Assembly: GCF_016429015.1 (NCBI RefSeq)
Contig: NZ_JAELTU010000026.1
Span: 1 to 64,000 of the forward strand
Reading direction: 5' to 3'
DNA: 64,000 nt
From: Rhizobium sp. ASV20
Lineage (GTDB): Bacteria; Pseudomonadota; Alphaproteobacteria; Rhizobiales; Rhizobiaceae
The first letter of the stretch is position 1, and each line of letters begins with the position of its first letter. Under the pieces are notes generated by a model, which was not told the DNA's origin, ran no database searches, and worked only from the letters and a program-made list of their open reading frames with translations. The position numbers and the translations under genes are program-made. Positions 47,929 through 57,700 of this stretch are shown piece after piece.

Positions 47929-48699
47929 ATGCTCGTCGTCGGATCTTCAATTGTGGGCTACAGCATCAAAGCTGAAGACGGAGAGCTCGGCACCGTCAGC
48001 GATTTCCTGGTTGATGATCGTAGCTGGCGGCTTCGCTGGCTCGTGGTCGAAACAGGCAGCTGGCTCTCTGAACGGCAGGTTCTGATCCACCCCTCAGCGA
48101 TCGGCAAAGTCGATCACGAGCGCGAGGCGCTGACGCTTCAGCTTACCCGCAAGCAAGTCAAGGACAGCCCGAGTGTAACCACAGACCAACCGGTATCGAG
48201 ACAAAAAGAGATACTGCTCTACGACTATTACGGCTGGGATCCACTTTGGGGACTGGGGCTCTACGATATGGACATGTTGGGAGGCTATATCGGTCCACCG
48301 CGCTATTTCGGCCCACAGGATATTGAAAAAGCCATGGATATGGCCGAACGCAATAAGGACGATGATCCGCATCTACGCAGCTTCGCGATTTTGAAGAGCT
48401 ACCATGTTCACGCCACTGACGGTTCTATCGGCCATGTCGAAAACATTCTGATCGACGATTCCAGCTGGGATATTCGCTATCTGATCATCGACACCAGCAA
48501 TTGGTGGGCGGGCAAGCATGTGCTGATCTCTCCTTACGCCGTTGACGATATCAGCTGGTCAAATCATCAAATCAGCCTGAATGTCTCCAGAGCCAAGGTG
48601 AAAACGAGTTTGCCCTGGGATCCGATGAAACTCATCACGGAATTGGAAGAGCGTGGCCTGCACACGCACTACGGCTGGCCGGGATACCGCTGGCTATAA
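47929..48699 (+). CDS. double PRC-barrel domain protein
   Basis: A 256-residue protein with two PRC-barrel repeats: SIVGYSIKAEDGELGTVSDF, DDRSWRLRWLVVETG near residues 6-75, and SYHVHATDGSIGHVENILID, DSSWDIRYLIIDT near residues 155-225. A tyrosine/tryptophan-rich linker (LYDYYGWDPLWGLGLYD) joins them. It is soluble, with no signal peptide. AAGGA lies 8 nt before the ATG at 47929. PRC barrels bind RNA, the photosynthetic reaction centre or other partners; the role here is unknown, but similar genes are common in rhizobial stress islands. Confidence 0.82.
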   Translation: MLVVGSSIVGYSIKAEDGELGTVSDFLVDDRSWRLRWLVVETGSWLSERQVLIHPSAIGKVDHEREALTLQLTRKQVKDSPSVTTDQPVSRQKEILLYDYYGWDPLWGLGLYDMDMLGGYIGPPRYFGPQDIEKAMDMAERNKDDDPHLRSFAILKSYHVHATDGSIGHVENILIDDSSWDIRYLIIDTSNWWAGKHVLISPYAVDDISWSNHQISLNVSRAKVKTSLPWDPMKLITELEERGLHTHYGWPGYRWL

Positions 48700-48741
48700 G
48701 AAGGGGGCGACTACCCCTGTCACGAGACCCACACGGCTGGT

Positions 48742-50376
48742 TTACGCTGCCAGGCCGTGCAAAGCCTTGAAGGCCTTGTAAAGAACCTTAGGATCGAACT
48801 TGCCCTTGTAGACCGATGGTATTTCGCGCTTGAGATCTAGCATCTTGTAGACCGCCGTCTGGGCGGTGCGGATCGAATACTCGACGGTGAAAACGACATC
48901 GTCCGGAAGCTCGCAAAACTGTCCGGCAAAGGCTAGATTGCTATAGCCTTCAGGAACCACCTGAGGCCGATCGCCTTTTGTGCGTGGCAGAAACTGGCTG
49001 GTGATGAACGGCATCATACAAGGGATGCAAATGGCATGGCCAAGAATGTCTGCCGTCTGCTCCTTGATCCGCAGATGCCCAAGGATTTCCGTCATGATTT
49101 CGCGGCCGTTGCATTCCGCCATCGGTTTGTGCACAAAATCTCCGGGACTGTCGACGGACAAGCCATACCCCCAGAAGACGCTGACATCATCCGGCTGGCC
49201 GATGAAATGCGGCTGATGCGGAATGACAATGGAGGCGAGCCATGCGGAGTCCGCAAAGGTGACCAACCCGCCTTCTCCGGGAACATTGCCCGTCAGGTCC
49301 CGAACGATGTTCAGGAAAGCAGGGTCACTCATCGTCGTCGTGAACGACACCCATTTGGATTTCTCAATGTGATCGGTGAAAACCGAAGGGTGACCGAAAA
49401 GTGCGTGATCGGAGGCAAGCTTCTCCCAGAGGCTCCAGCCTCCGCCATATGCCTTGCCATTGAGGGCGGGTACCGTTTCCATACTGCCAAGGCTCGACGC
49501 TTCCGTCATGGAGCCCAGCGTCACGACGACATAGTCGCCCGGTCGCACGGCGACTTCACCGGACTGGCCGTTGCGCTCGTAGATAATTCGGCTCACGGCT
49601 TTTTCGCCGTCATGCTCTGCGAACGATATGTCTGTAATCCGCGTGTTGAGCCGGAATTTGACGCCGCGCTCTTCGAGCCATTTCCTCAAGGGCATAACCA
49701 AGGAATCATATTGGTTGTAGACGGTTCGCATGATGCCCTCTAGGCGCTCGAAGCCAGAAACCATATGGGCGAAACGAACGAGGTAACGCTTGAATTCGAC
49801 GGCACTGTGCCATGGCTGAAATGCGAATGTCGTACACCACATGAACCAGAAATCGGTTTTAAAAAATGTCGGCTCGAATTGATCGGCGATGCTGCTTGCG
49901 CCGAGCAGCGCCTCGGGTTCCAACGCCAGACGTTCGATCGTCAGTAAGTGCTTTTCACTCAGTCCAAATGCGGGCGCGGTCTGCCGATGGCCATCACGGA
50001 ACAAGCGCGATTTAGAAGATGTCTTCATCGTCTCGTTCCAGGCAAAGATCTCCTGCGTCACAGTTCCACCGCCTACAAGGGCTGGAATGGAGGAAAACAG
50101 ATCGAAGGTACAGAGATACTTGCTTTCGAGCATGCGACCGCCGCGCAGAACATATCCGGATTCCGGCGAGCCGGAGCCGTCGAGGCTGCCTCCGACGGTG
50201 CCGAGTTCCTCGAAGATCGTAATGTTATGTCCAAGCATATCGCCGTCGCGGATCATGAAGACCGCAGCGGCCAGAGATGCAATGCCGCTGCCGACGAGAT
50301 AGGCGCTTGCTGTCGTGGGATCAAAGCGATCGTTCCGCTTGATTGAAGAGTCTGAAGCAGCTGTTGGTCGGGACAT
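48742..50376 (-). CDS. ohyA: oleate hydratase (MCRA family)
   Basis: A 544-residue FAD enzyme. The dinucleotide site is AYLVGSGIASLAAAVFMIRDG, followed by GGSLDGSG and RGGRMLESKYLCTFDLF. FQPWHSAVEFKRYLVRF, PFITSQFLPRTKGDRP and NLAFAGQFCELPDDVVFTVEYSIR are family-typical. It adds water to the cis double bond of oleic acid to give 10-hydroxystearate. Known roles are membrane-lipid adaptation and detoxification of free fatty acids. AAGG precedes the ATG. A 19-bp element lies about 205 bp upstream. Confidence 0.9.
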   Translation of the reverse strand: MSRPTAASDSSIKRNDRFDPTTASAYLVGSGIASLAAAVFMIRDGDMLGHNITIFEELGTVGGSLDGSGSPESGYVLRGGRMLESKYLCTFDLFSSIPALVGGGTVTQEIFAWNETMKTSSKSRLFRDGHRQTAPAFGLSEKHLLTIERLALEPEALLGASSIADQFEPTFFKTDFWFMWCTTFAFQPWHSAVEFKRYLVRFAHMVSGFERLEGIMRTVYNQYDSLVMPLRKWLEERGVKFRLNTRITDISFAEHDGEKAVSRIIYERNGQSGEVAVRPGDYVVVTLGSMTEASSLGSMETVPALNGKAYGGGWSLWEKLASDHALFGHPSVFTDHIEKSKWVSFTTTMSDPAFLNIVRDLTGNVPGEGGLVTFADSAWLASIVIPHQPHFIGQPDDVSVFWGYGLSVDSPGDFVHKPMAECNGREIMTEILGHLRIKEQTADILGHAICIPCMMPFITSQFLPRTKGDRPQVVPEGYSNLAFAGQFCELPDDVVFTVEYSIRTAQTAVYKMLDLKREIPSVYKGKFDPKVLYKAFKALHGLAA

Positions 50377-50555
50377 GAAAAGTACCTTTCAAGGTCGTCG
50401 GATCAATGTGAGCGATCGGCCGTCACTGCGTAGCGCTCAAGGATGCAACCACGTTTCACTCGGAAATGATGGGAAGCAGCCGTGAGGCTGAGATTGCTCC
50501 CCATGCGTCCATCCCGTTGCCTCTCCCAGACATTGGTGATGCGCTCGATGACCAA

Positions 50556-50600
50556 ACAATACGGGGAAAGGATCCGAGAACGGAAGGATCTGAAACTACT
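50556..50600 (-). promoter_or_regulatory. 19-bp activator element and -10 box of ohyA
   Basis: Element 50582-50600, minus strand: AGTAG-TTTCAGATC-CTTCC. The -10 box TATTGT is at 50561-50556, 20 nt beyond. Confidence 0.65.
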
Positions 50601-50697
50601 CAAAGTTCTTTTGCAACGACCTGCCGATCCGCATCGCGTGCTGACCCATTGCGTTTAATCTTCTATTGGCCCCGCCTCTTTCGCGAAGTGAGGTTTG

Positions 50698-50741
50698 GGT
50701 AGTTTCCGAGGCTGCTGCACCTTAGTCGGCGGAGCTATCGT
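50698..50741 (+). promoter_or_regulatory. 19-bp activator element and -10 box of the 50787 gene
   Basis: Element 50698-50716: GGTAG-TTTCCGAGG-CTGCT. The -10 box TATCGT is at 50736-50741, 19 nt beyond. It is back-to-back with the ohyA element. Confidence 0.72.
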
Positions 50742-50786
50742 GCGCCCATCAAATGCTTCCTCATACCTGGAACAGAGGTGCCGACG

Positions 50787-51095
50787 ATGATCTGGACGTC
50801 AAAAAGTCAGAAGCGGATGAAAGCAAATCCGGAGGCAGATGATCTGAGCAATCCCCTGCAAGTCTGGGAAGATGGGGAAATGACCCCGTCGGTACTCGAC
50901 AGTCGAACCGGTATGTTGGGACGGGTGGCAGACGCCGGCGATCTCGGTGAAGGTGATCCAAGCCCCTACACGCTGGAGGTCCAGGAAGAAATTCTTTCTC
51001 AAAAGGCCGAGAGCATGCAGGCGCAGGGCTCAATCCCGAAAATCTGCACACCCGGCAAAACAGGTTTGCCCAAGGTACCCAAGACATCCGGCTAG
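50787..51095 (+). CDS. small hydrophilic hypothetical protein
   Basis: A 102-residue, soluble, probably disordered protein (NPLQVWEDGEMTPSVLDSRTG, then PSPYTLEVQEEILSQKAESMQ). AGAGG lies 8 nt before the ATG at 50787; a GTG at 50778 overlaps that site. No family is recognised. A good copy of the 19-bp element with a -10 box lies 45-90 bp upstream, which supports real expression as part of the island regulon. Confidence 0.6.
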   Translation: MIWTSKSQKRMKANPEADDLSNPLQVWEDGEMTPSVLDSRTGMLGRVADAGDLGEGDPSPYTLEVQEEILSQKAESMQAQGSIPKICTPGKTGLPKVPKTSG

Positions 51096-51136
51096 TTTGC
51101 AAAACACCGCTGGACAATTCCGCGCCAGATCAGCAC

Positions 51137-51964
51137 CTATCGAAGCGCTCTAAGTGCGTTCAGGATCACTGCAACGTCGATAACTTCCTGCAGCAAAGCG
51201 CCCTCAACAGGCGGCAGATAGCCGAAGCTGGCGGCAATCATCGCGCCTAGCGACAGTCCAAGGCCCGCAACGACACTCTCAGCGGCCGGACGGCTTGCGA
51301 CAAGCTCGAAAGGCGAACCGGCGGAACTCGAGCCGCTCAGCGCTTCGCTACCTTTAACAACCTTTTGTGTCAGGGATTCCCCTGTCAGGGCTGAGAGGTC
51401 GAGAACGGCGACAGCACTTGCGACGCGGCCGTCAACCGGCAGGACGTCGCCCTGGCGAATGAGAATCCGATCGCCGGGCTTGATCGCTGCGATAGGCACT
51501 TCTTTGAGAACATCGCCCTCAAACCGCATCGCCGTTTGCGCAACACGCCCCAACAGCGCGGTCATCTCTTTCTTTGCCCTGCCTTGAGCGAAGTCTTCGA
51601 GAAGCTGCCCGCTTGCATACATCATTGCAACGACATTTGCCGCTAGGGGTTCGCCGAACACCAATGCGGCCGACATGGAGAGCGCGGCCACGATATCAAG
51701 ACCAACGTCACCCATGCGCAGCGAAACTGTGATCTGGAAGAACAGCCCGAAGAGTACAGGCGCGGTTGCAACGGACCAAGCCCATCCGGCTTGAACGGCA
51801 TGTCCCGACCACCAAAGGCCTCCGCCGCTTAAAAGGCCGGTCGCAGCTATGCAAATCAATGCCTTGGCTTGATAGCGCTGCCGGAACGCGTCAAAGTTAC
51901 TCACCATTGTTAGCTGACCACTTTTCGGAGCTACGCCCGGAAGCCGTGCTTGGTCGAAGGTCAT
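51137..51964 (-). pseudogene. P1B-type metal ATPase with its catalytic core deleted in frame
   Basis: The 275-residue frame keeps the N-terminal membrane helices and the actuator domain up to the TGES motif (VLDLSALTGESLTQKV) and beyond to RPAAESVVAG. It then jumps straight to the last helix (GAMIAASFGYLPPVEGALLQEVIDVAVILNALR). The CPC-type metal site, DKTGT phosphorylation site, nucleotide domain and GDGxND hinge, some 350 residues, are missing. The joint stays in frame. It cannot pump ions. It starts in an ATGA overlap with the cytochrome b561 gene, so it is still co-translated. Confidence 0.8.
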
Positions 51965-52506
51965 TTGGGTGCAAGCATGCGCATTAGCACCGCGTCCTTG
52001 CGCACGAAATGATGCCAGAGCGCGGCGGCGGCGTGAAGGACGGCAAGACCGATCAGAATGTAGGCGGCAATCTCGTGGATTCCGCCGATCTGTCTGGCGA
52101 GAACCTTGTTTTCAGCCATGACGTTAGCAATGGAAAAGATCCAGAAATCGATCCCCTGCCCGCGCCATGCGGCGAAGGCAAGCCCGATCAAGGGAACTGC
52201 GATCAAAAGACCGTAAAGCGCCAAGTGGCTGAGGGATGACGCGCGCTCGAGAAAGGCAGTCGTCGGTTCGGCGGGAGGCGGTGCGTGTCCAACTCTCCAA
52301 AAGAGGCGGATCAGCGCCAAAAAGAGGATGGAAACACCGATCAGCTTGTGCGCGTTGACTACGCCGTCCTCCCAGCTCGAGGGGAACATATCGACCAGCA
52401 GGCCAAGCGCAAATGCCGACACTACCAATATCGCGATGAGCCAATGCAGGCTTCGTGCGACACTATCGTATCGCAGTGTGGGATGTATCTGTGCAATCGT
52501 AGTCAT
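51961..52506 (-). CDS. cytochrome b561 family protein
   Basis: A 181-residue protein with four membrane helices. Histidines suited to two b haems lie in RSLHWLIAILV, VNAHKLIGVSILFL, GGIHEIAAYILIGL and LHAAAALWHHFVRKD. It matches the bacterial prokaryotic-type b561 (YodB/CybB) that passes electrons from quinol to superoxide or a periplasmic partner. GGAG lies 7 nt before the ATG at 52506. The stop overlaps the next gene as ATGA. A 19-bp element points at it from about 225 bp upstream. Confidence 0.87.
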   Translation of the reverse strand: MTTIAQIHPTLRYDSVARSLHWLIAILVVSAFALGLLVDMFPSSWEDGVVNAHKLIGVSILFLALIRLFWRVGHAPPPAEPTTAFLERASSLSHLALYGLLIAVPLIGLAFAAWRGQGIDFWIFSIANVMAENKVLARQIGGIHEIAAYILIGLAVLHAAAALWHHFVRKDAVLMRMLAPK

Positions 52507-52706
52507 CGGAGTCTCCAAACGCAGCGGAGTGCGATTTCGGAAAAGCAGCCCAGATCACCAAATCGGCTCATGGGACCTTGTGGCTATGTGATGGTGTGTC
52601 GTTCTGGACGGCGATCGGTTTCTGAAGCCGGGTTCATGACAACCAATTCAAGATAAACCGCAGACAGCGCACGGCACACAAGCGATGCCATCCGGCTGCA
52701 GGTGTG

Positions 52707-52750
52707 AACGTAGAAGTCTTGCCATTAATTCTCTAGCGCCGGAAACTACC
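52707..52750 (-). promoter_or_regulatory. 19-bp activator element and -10 box of the cytochrome b561 operon
   Basis: Element 52732-52750, minus strand: GGTAG-TTTCCGGCG-CTAGA. The -10 box TACGTT is at 52712-52707, 19 nt beyond. Confidence 0.7.
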
Positions 52751-53058
52751 CATCTGGGCCGAAAGGCCCATGCGCTGATCCTGAGTGCTTCAACACCGAA
52801 AGCTGACCCCCACCGAGATTGGCAGAACGATACGGAAGTGCTGCAAAATTTAAAAAGTGGGAGTCACGATCGACGCCTGTCTGTTGTTATTCTCCCTTGC
52901 CAGGTTCTAACCGGCTTCGAAATAGGCCTCCCACGACCTCCGAACATCATACAATCGTGGCGGTTAGCAAGATCTTCCTGAAGCGAAGGCTTGAAGCAAC
53001 GGCGCCTTGGACACCCCAACGGATTGGCGTCAGCACCGCCGCGAATAAGGGAGGGCTA

Positions 53059-53102
53059 GGTAATTTCCGAGCCTGCCCTGCGTGCTTGAACAACGATAGT
53101 AT
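53059..53102 (+). promoter_or_regulatory. 19-bp activator element and -10 box before a long leader
   Basis: Element 53059-53077: GGTAA-TTTCCGAGC-CTGCC. The -10 box TAGTAT is at 53097-53102, 19 nt beyond. The next gene starts 300 nt further on. Confidence 0.68.
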
Positions 53103-53108
53103 CCGTGG

Positions 53109-53408
53109 GCGGGTCTCTCTCGACAGAAATATGTGCGCCATTCATCGGGTATTGTCGATGCTGGAAGCGCGAGAGTATGCGGCTTAAAAAGCCGACGCGC
53201 ATGCAAAGGGCCTCAATCATCATTTGGTTGAGACCGGCTTTCAAACGTATCTAATTAAGATTCTCAGGCGTCCATTGTCTTCCGACTGAAGCGGCTGCCT
53301 AAGTGGCCAACTTGGCGATCGTGGAAAATGCTTAAGTCAAACCCGCTCTTATACATATGTTAAACCATGCATTCGGGCATGACCCTGCTGAACATGGAGT
53401 GATACGAA
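53109..53408 (+). ncRNA. possible small RNA or structured 5' leader
   Basis: The promoter at 53059-53102 predicts a start near 53109, but no convincing gene begins before 53409. The stretch contains small hairpins: CGGCTT/AAGCCG near 53181-53194 and CTCAA/TTGAG near 53212-53232. An 18-codon ORF at 53131 lacks a ribosome site. It is either a long untranslated leader of the 53409 gene or a separate small RNA. Confidence 0.3.
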
Positions 53409-53735
53409 ATGTACAACGCGAAACGTGATGGACAAGGCTGCGGCGCCTCGAGCGCGATCCCCTCAATGGGGCTCATCGAGGGCCGCATCACCGTTCTCGA
53501 GGTTGTGGCTATGACTTCATTCCGGCTCTTGCTTGAGGCCGGTAACAAGCGGGCGGCCCACCATGTGCTTTCGAACATTCGGAAAGCCATGCGAGCAAAA
53601 TGCAATGATATTCATCTGTGTAACTCGGATGCAGACTCAGCGATTGCCTATGCACAAGAACTGCTTGACGCGACTTTGGACGATGCCGAGATTCTGACTT
53701 CAAAATCAATCGCTGACGACCTTTTGGTCGGCTGA
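53409..53735 (+). CDS. hypothetical soluble protein
   Basis: A 108-residue, mostly helical protein (EVVAMTSFRLLLEAGNKRAAHHVL, then ADSAIAYAQELLDATLDDAEI), with five cysteines or histidines scattered through it. I do not recognise it. GGAG lies 9-10 nt before the ATG. The nearest upstream promoter signal is the element at 53059-53077, and the CBS-BON gene follows 185 bp downstream. Confidence 0.55.
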   Translation: MYNAKRDGQGCGASSAIPSMGLIEGRITVLEVVAMTSFRLLLEAGNKRAAHHVLSNIRKAMRAKCNDIHLCNSDADSAIAYAQELLDATLDDAEILTSKSIADDLLVG

Positions 53736-53835
53736 TGCCGTGGCTGCCTACTAGATTTTTGCGGATGGAGTGCGCGCCTTCCCGACTTCAGGGATCGCAT
53801 GACGCACTGTAAATTTCGATGTCGAGCAAAACCTG

Positions 53836-53866
53836 ATGACACATGGCTTGATAACCATTGTGTCAT
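53836..53866. promoter_or_regulatory. inverted repeat upstream of the CBS-BON gene
   Basis: ATGACACA (53836-53843) and TGTGTCAT (53859-53866) are perfect 8-bp arms 15 nt apart, 55 bp before the CBS-BON start. No 19-bp element fits this promoter, so a different regulator may act here. It could also end the transcript of the 53409 gene. Confidence 0.4.
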
Positions 53867-53920
53867 GAAAACGCGTAGGGCCTTTTCCGCAACCGCGTAG
53901 GATTAGACCAGGAGACGAGC

Positions 53921-54658
53921 ATGCTTATCCAAGCCGTCATGAACGCACCAGCGATCACCGTCGGCCCGGAGACGTCTGTTGTAGACGCAGCGAAGATCAT
54001 GCTCGATCGTCGTGTCAGCGGTCTTCCCGTTGTCGACGTTGATGGAAACCTTGTCGGCATTGTCAGCGAAGGCGATTTCCTTCGCCGCGGAGAATTGCAG
54101 ACGGAGCGCAAGCGATCTTGGCTGCTCGAGTTTCTGACCAGCCCCGGCAAGCTTGCTGATGAGTATGTTCATTCACATGGCCGCAGCGTTGAAGAAGTGA
54201 TGACGTCAGAGGTTGTCACTATTGCTCCAAATGCCACGCTCACCGTTGCCGTCGATCTGATGGAGACGCATGGCATCAAGCGCTTGCCTGTCATCGCGCA
54301 CGGCAAAGTGCTCGGGATGGTGTGCCGATCGGACCTGTTGCGAGCATTGGCCAACATGTTGCCAAAGGAGAAGGTGCAGGCCAGCGACGATGCGATCGCA
54401 GATGCGGTCACAGCGGAACTTTCGCATCAAAGCTGGAGCCAGAATGGCTTCATAAAGGTCAACGTTCTGAACGGCGTTGTCGAATTATCGGGCAGTATCT
54501 TCGACGAACGAGAACGACTGGCTGCCAAGGTTGCGGCGGAGAACGTGCCAGGCGTCAAGTCTGTTACCGATCAGATCGCATGGATCGATCCCTATCTTGG
54601 CGTTGCAATGCCGGCGCCGAGTACGCTAGACAAGCAGGAGCAATCTTTATCAGATTAA
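53921..54658 (+). CDS. CBS-pair and BON domain protein
   Basis: A 245-residue soluble protein. The tandem CBS domains are MLIQAVMNAPAITVGPETSV to IVSEGDFLRRGE (about 1-60) and SVEEVMTSEVVTIAPNATL to MVCRSDLLRAL (about 85-145). A C-terminal BON domain has FIKVNVLNGVVELSGSI (about 165-225). AGGAG lies 5-6 nt before the ATG. CBS pairs sense adenine nucleotides; BON domains bind membranes. The combination is common in rhizobial stress islands, where the role is unproven; an energy-sensing regulator is a reasonable guess. Confidence 0.83.
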   Translation: MLIQAVMNAPAITVGPETSVVDAAKIMLDRRVSGLPVVDVDGNLVGIVSEGDFLRRGELQTERKRSWLLEFLTSPGKLADEYVHSHGRSVEEVMTSEVVTIAPNATLTVAVDLMETHGIKRLPVIAHGKVLGMVCRSDLLRALANMLPKEKVQASDDAIADAVTAELSHQSWSQNGFIKVNVLNGVVELSGSIFDERERLAAKVAAENVPGVKSVTDQIAWIDPYLGVAMPAPSTLDKQEQSLSD

Positions 54659-54777
54659 AAGTTCCGTAAGGGTTCTCGACGATTTTAATGGGTCACCGCG
54701 AAATGAACGTCGGAACGAAAATGACGTTGGACTCAACATCTTTAGAGATCGCAGCACCTTTCCATGCATCAATCACC

Positions 54778-57700
54778 TTAGGTAAGGAGTGGAGTTGCCT
54801 CGGAAGCGGCCAAGGCGAGGCGGGCTAGCGCCGGCAGAGATTTTGAACCGGTCTTCCTCATGATGGATGCCCGATGATTTTCGACCGTTCGCTGGCTGAT
54901 GTGGAGATCAGCCGCAATATTTTTGCTCGGATGTCCTGCCAGCACCAGCTCCATGATCTCTTTCTGGCGCATCGTCAGCGAGTCGATCTGTTTGACCGCC
55001 TTCGCCACCGTGGCAATCCGTGTTGTAGCGTCGCGAGCCTCTTCAATAACGTGGTCAATCGTCCGCAGCAGCTCCGAATGGCCGATCGGCTTCTCGATAA
55101 AATCGGTTGCCCCCGCCTTCATCGCGTGGACGGCCATCTGCACGTCGCTATTGCCCGTGATCATTATCGAGCCAAGCCGCCATCCCCCCTGCTTGATGTT
55201 TTGAAGTAATTCCACTCCATTCATGCCCGGGAGATAGGCATCGACAAGCAGGCAACCGTCTTGTTCGGGATGAGCATGCGCGAGGAAATCTTCGCCGCTT
55301 TCATAGGGCTGCGCGGATATGCCATGTGCTTCAATGAGCTGACACAGTGATAGACGTAGGTCGTCGTCGTCGTCGATGACGTAAACGACTGGCCCGTCAA
55401 TGATTTGAGCTTTTGTTGCCATAGCGTCATGCTTGACGGCAGCAGTCTTTTGAAGGAGCGGTTTCAACATCAGCATTCGTGCAATAGACTGCGCGACCTC
55501 ATTGGGTGTAATCGGCTTATTGAGCTGAGTGACACTCTCGCCTCTAATATGTCCCAGCGCCTCCGTCGAAATATCGCCCGTTAAGACGATGGCGGGAATA
55601 TAGCTGTTGCAAATTTTTCGAAGTTCCATGACAATCTCGACACCGTTCATGCCCCCCGGCAGATTATAGTCTGTCAGGATGACATCTGGTGTTTGATGGC
55701 CGCCGATCATCAGGCCAACCGCTAAAGGCCCATCGGCCACGGCCGCAACAGCATGCCCCTCCTCGGTCAACAACAAGTCAAGCAGCGACCGCACTTCTGG
55801 ATCGTCCTCGACAACCAGGATGCTCCCTTTGCGTTCGATGGCGGGCATGGCTATATCGATCTTGCTAAGGTCCCTGCGCCCCACCGAGGTTTCCGCTCTT
55901 TCAATATTGATTGCAAACACGGAACCCTTCGATTGCCGCGATTTCACACTGATACGATGATCGAGGAGATCGGCAAGTCGTTGGACGATCGACAGACCGA
56001 GGCCAAGCCCCTTACTACGTTCACGGGCCTGATTGTCGATCTGATGGTACTCGTCGAAGATCGAGGTCAGCTCGGTGTCGGCAATACCGATCCCGGTATC
56101 CCATATTTCGATACTGATTGTCCTACCGTGACGCCTGCAGCCCAAGAGGACTTTTCCAGTGCGAGTATATTTGAAGGCGTTTGAGATCAGATTTCGCAGC
56201 ATCTGCTCTAACAGTCGCGGATCAGTTCGAACGAACAGGCTACAATCGACGACGCGGAAATCGAGATTTTTCGACTGGGCGATCAACGTCAATTCACTGC
56301 GGAGTAGCGTGAACAAGGTCTGGACGCGAAAAACGCTGATGTCGATCTGCACGGTGCCGGCCTCGATCTGATTGATATCGAGAAGCGCGTTCAACATTCC
56401 TGTCATCGTACCAAGCGTGTCGTCAACGCGCGCAAGCAGTTCCTGCGCCTTTTGATCCGTCACTTTGCGAACGAGCAGCCCCTGCAAAAGGCTCAGTGTC
56501 TGAAGCGGTTGACGCAAATCGTGACTGGCGGCCGCCAGGAAGCGTGATTTGCCCGCATTGGCAATATCCGCCTGGCGCTTTGCGACGCGTAGAGCGTCCG
56601 AACTTCGCCTCTGCTCCGTGACATCGACGAAGGTAATCACCACGCCTTCGATGAGGTGGTCCTCGTCGAGATAGGGCATGATGCGGCGCATATACCAAGA
56701 TCCGGTTTCTGCTTCGATCTTGTGTTCAAGCGGCATGCGATTGACAAGAACCGACTGGGCGTCGGTCAGAAGCGTGGCATCCACGGCCAGCGAGCTCAAA
56801 TCGGCAAGCGGCCGGCCGACGTCGCTTGGGATGACGTTGAACAACCTCTTCGTCGCAGGCGTGAAAAACCGAATATTCAGCTTCTCGTCGAGGAAAAGAG
56901 TCGCAACCGCTGTGCTGTAAAGTATGTTCTGGAGGTCATTGGATGTCGTGCGCTGGCGCTCAAGCGTCTCCTGCAACTGCGCGTTCAGCGCCGTCAGTTC
57001 CTCGTTCAGGGACTGCAGTTCCTCCTTCGAGGTTAGCAGTTCCTCATTCGTCGACTGATATTCCTCGTTGAATGACAAGGCCTCTTCATTGATCGCTTTT
57101 TGTTCCCGCCCGGATATCTCGAGATTGCTGATGGCACCGTTGAGCTCCACGCGCGTGGCCTCAAGCTCGATCTCAAGCTCGCTAATCCTTCCAAGGTCAA
57201 CGCTGCCGTTCGGACCCGTCTGCTTGACGGTCTCAATAGCCGCATCATCCACAAAGCAGATCAAAAACAGATCCTGACCTTGGTATTCGATTGGCTCGAC
57301 GCGGATGCTGAAACGCCTGATACTGCCCTGTCCATTGTCGATTTCGCCACCAGCGGCGACGATACACAACTTTTGTTGACCGCAGCGCTGGATCGCCGAC
57401 CGCAGTTTGGTGTGGAGGGCATGCGGCGTCATGGCAAGCAGGTCACTGGTCGGATAGCCAGGCGCCACCGCCAGATAATTCGCGATGCGCCCCATTGAAA
57501 AGAGACACTCGTTCTTCTGATTGATCACAACCGCTGCTGGAGCATAGATGTCCAGCACCTTCGCACAGCAGATATCAGCCAAGGTGGATAACGCCCTTGA
57601 CGCCGGCTGGTTGCTTGAGCGCTGTGGCGTCTTTGCACCGTCACTAGCGCTCAATGAAAACATCAATTCGCCCGGGCGGCTATGGCCAACATGGCGATAA

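Noticed and set aside
53774..53792. GCGCC-TTCCCGACT-TCAGG before the CBS-BON gene
   Set aside because: Only the core resembles the element; both arms fail and the spacing to TAAATT is 17 nt.
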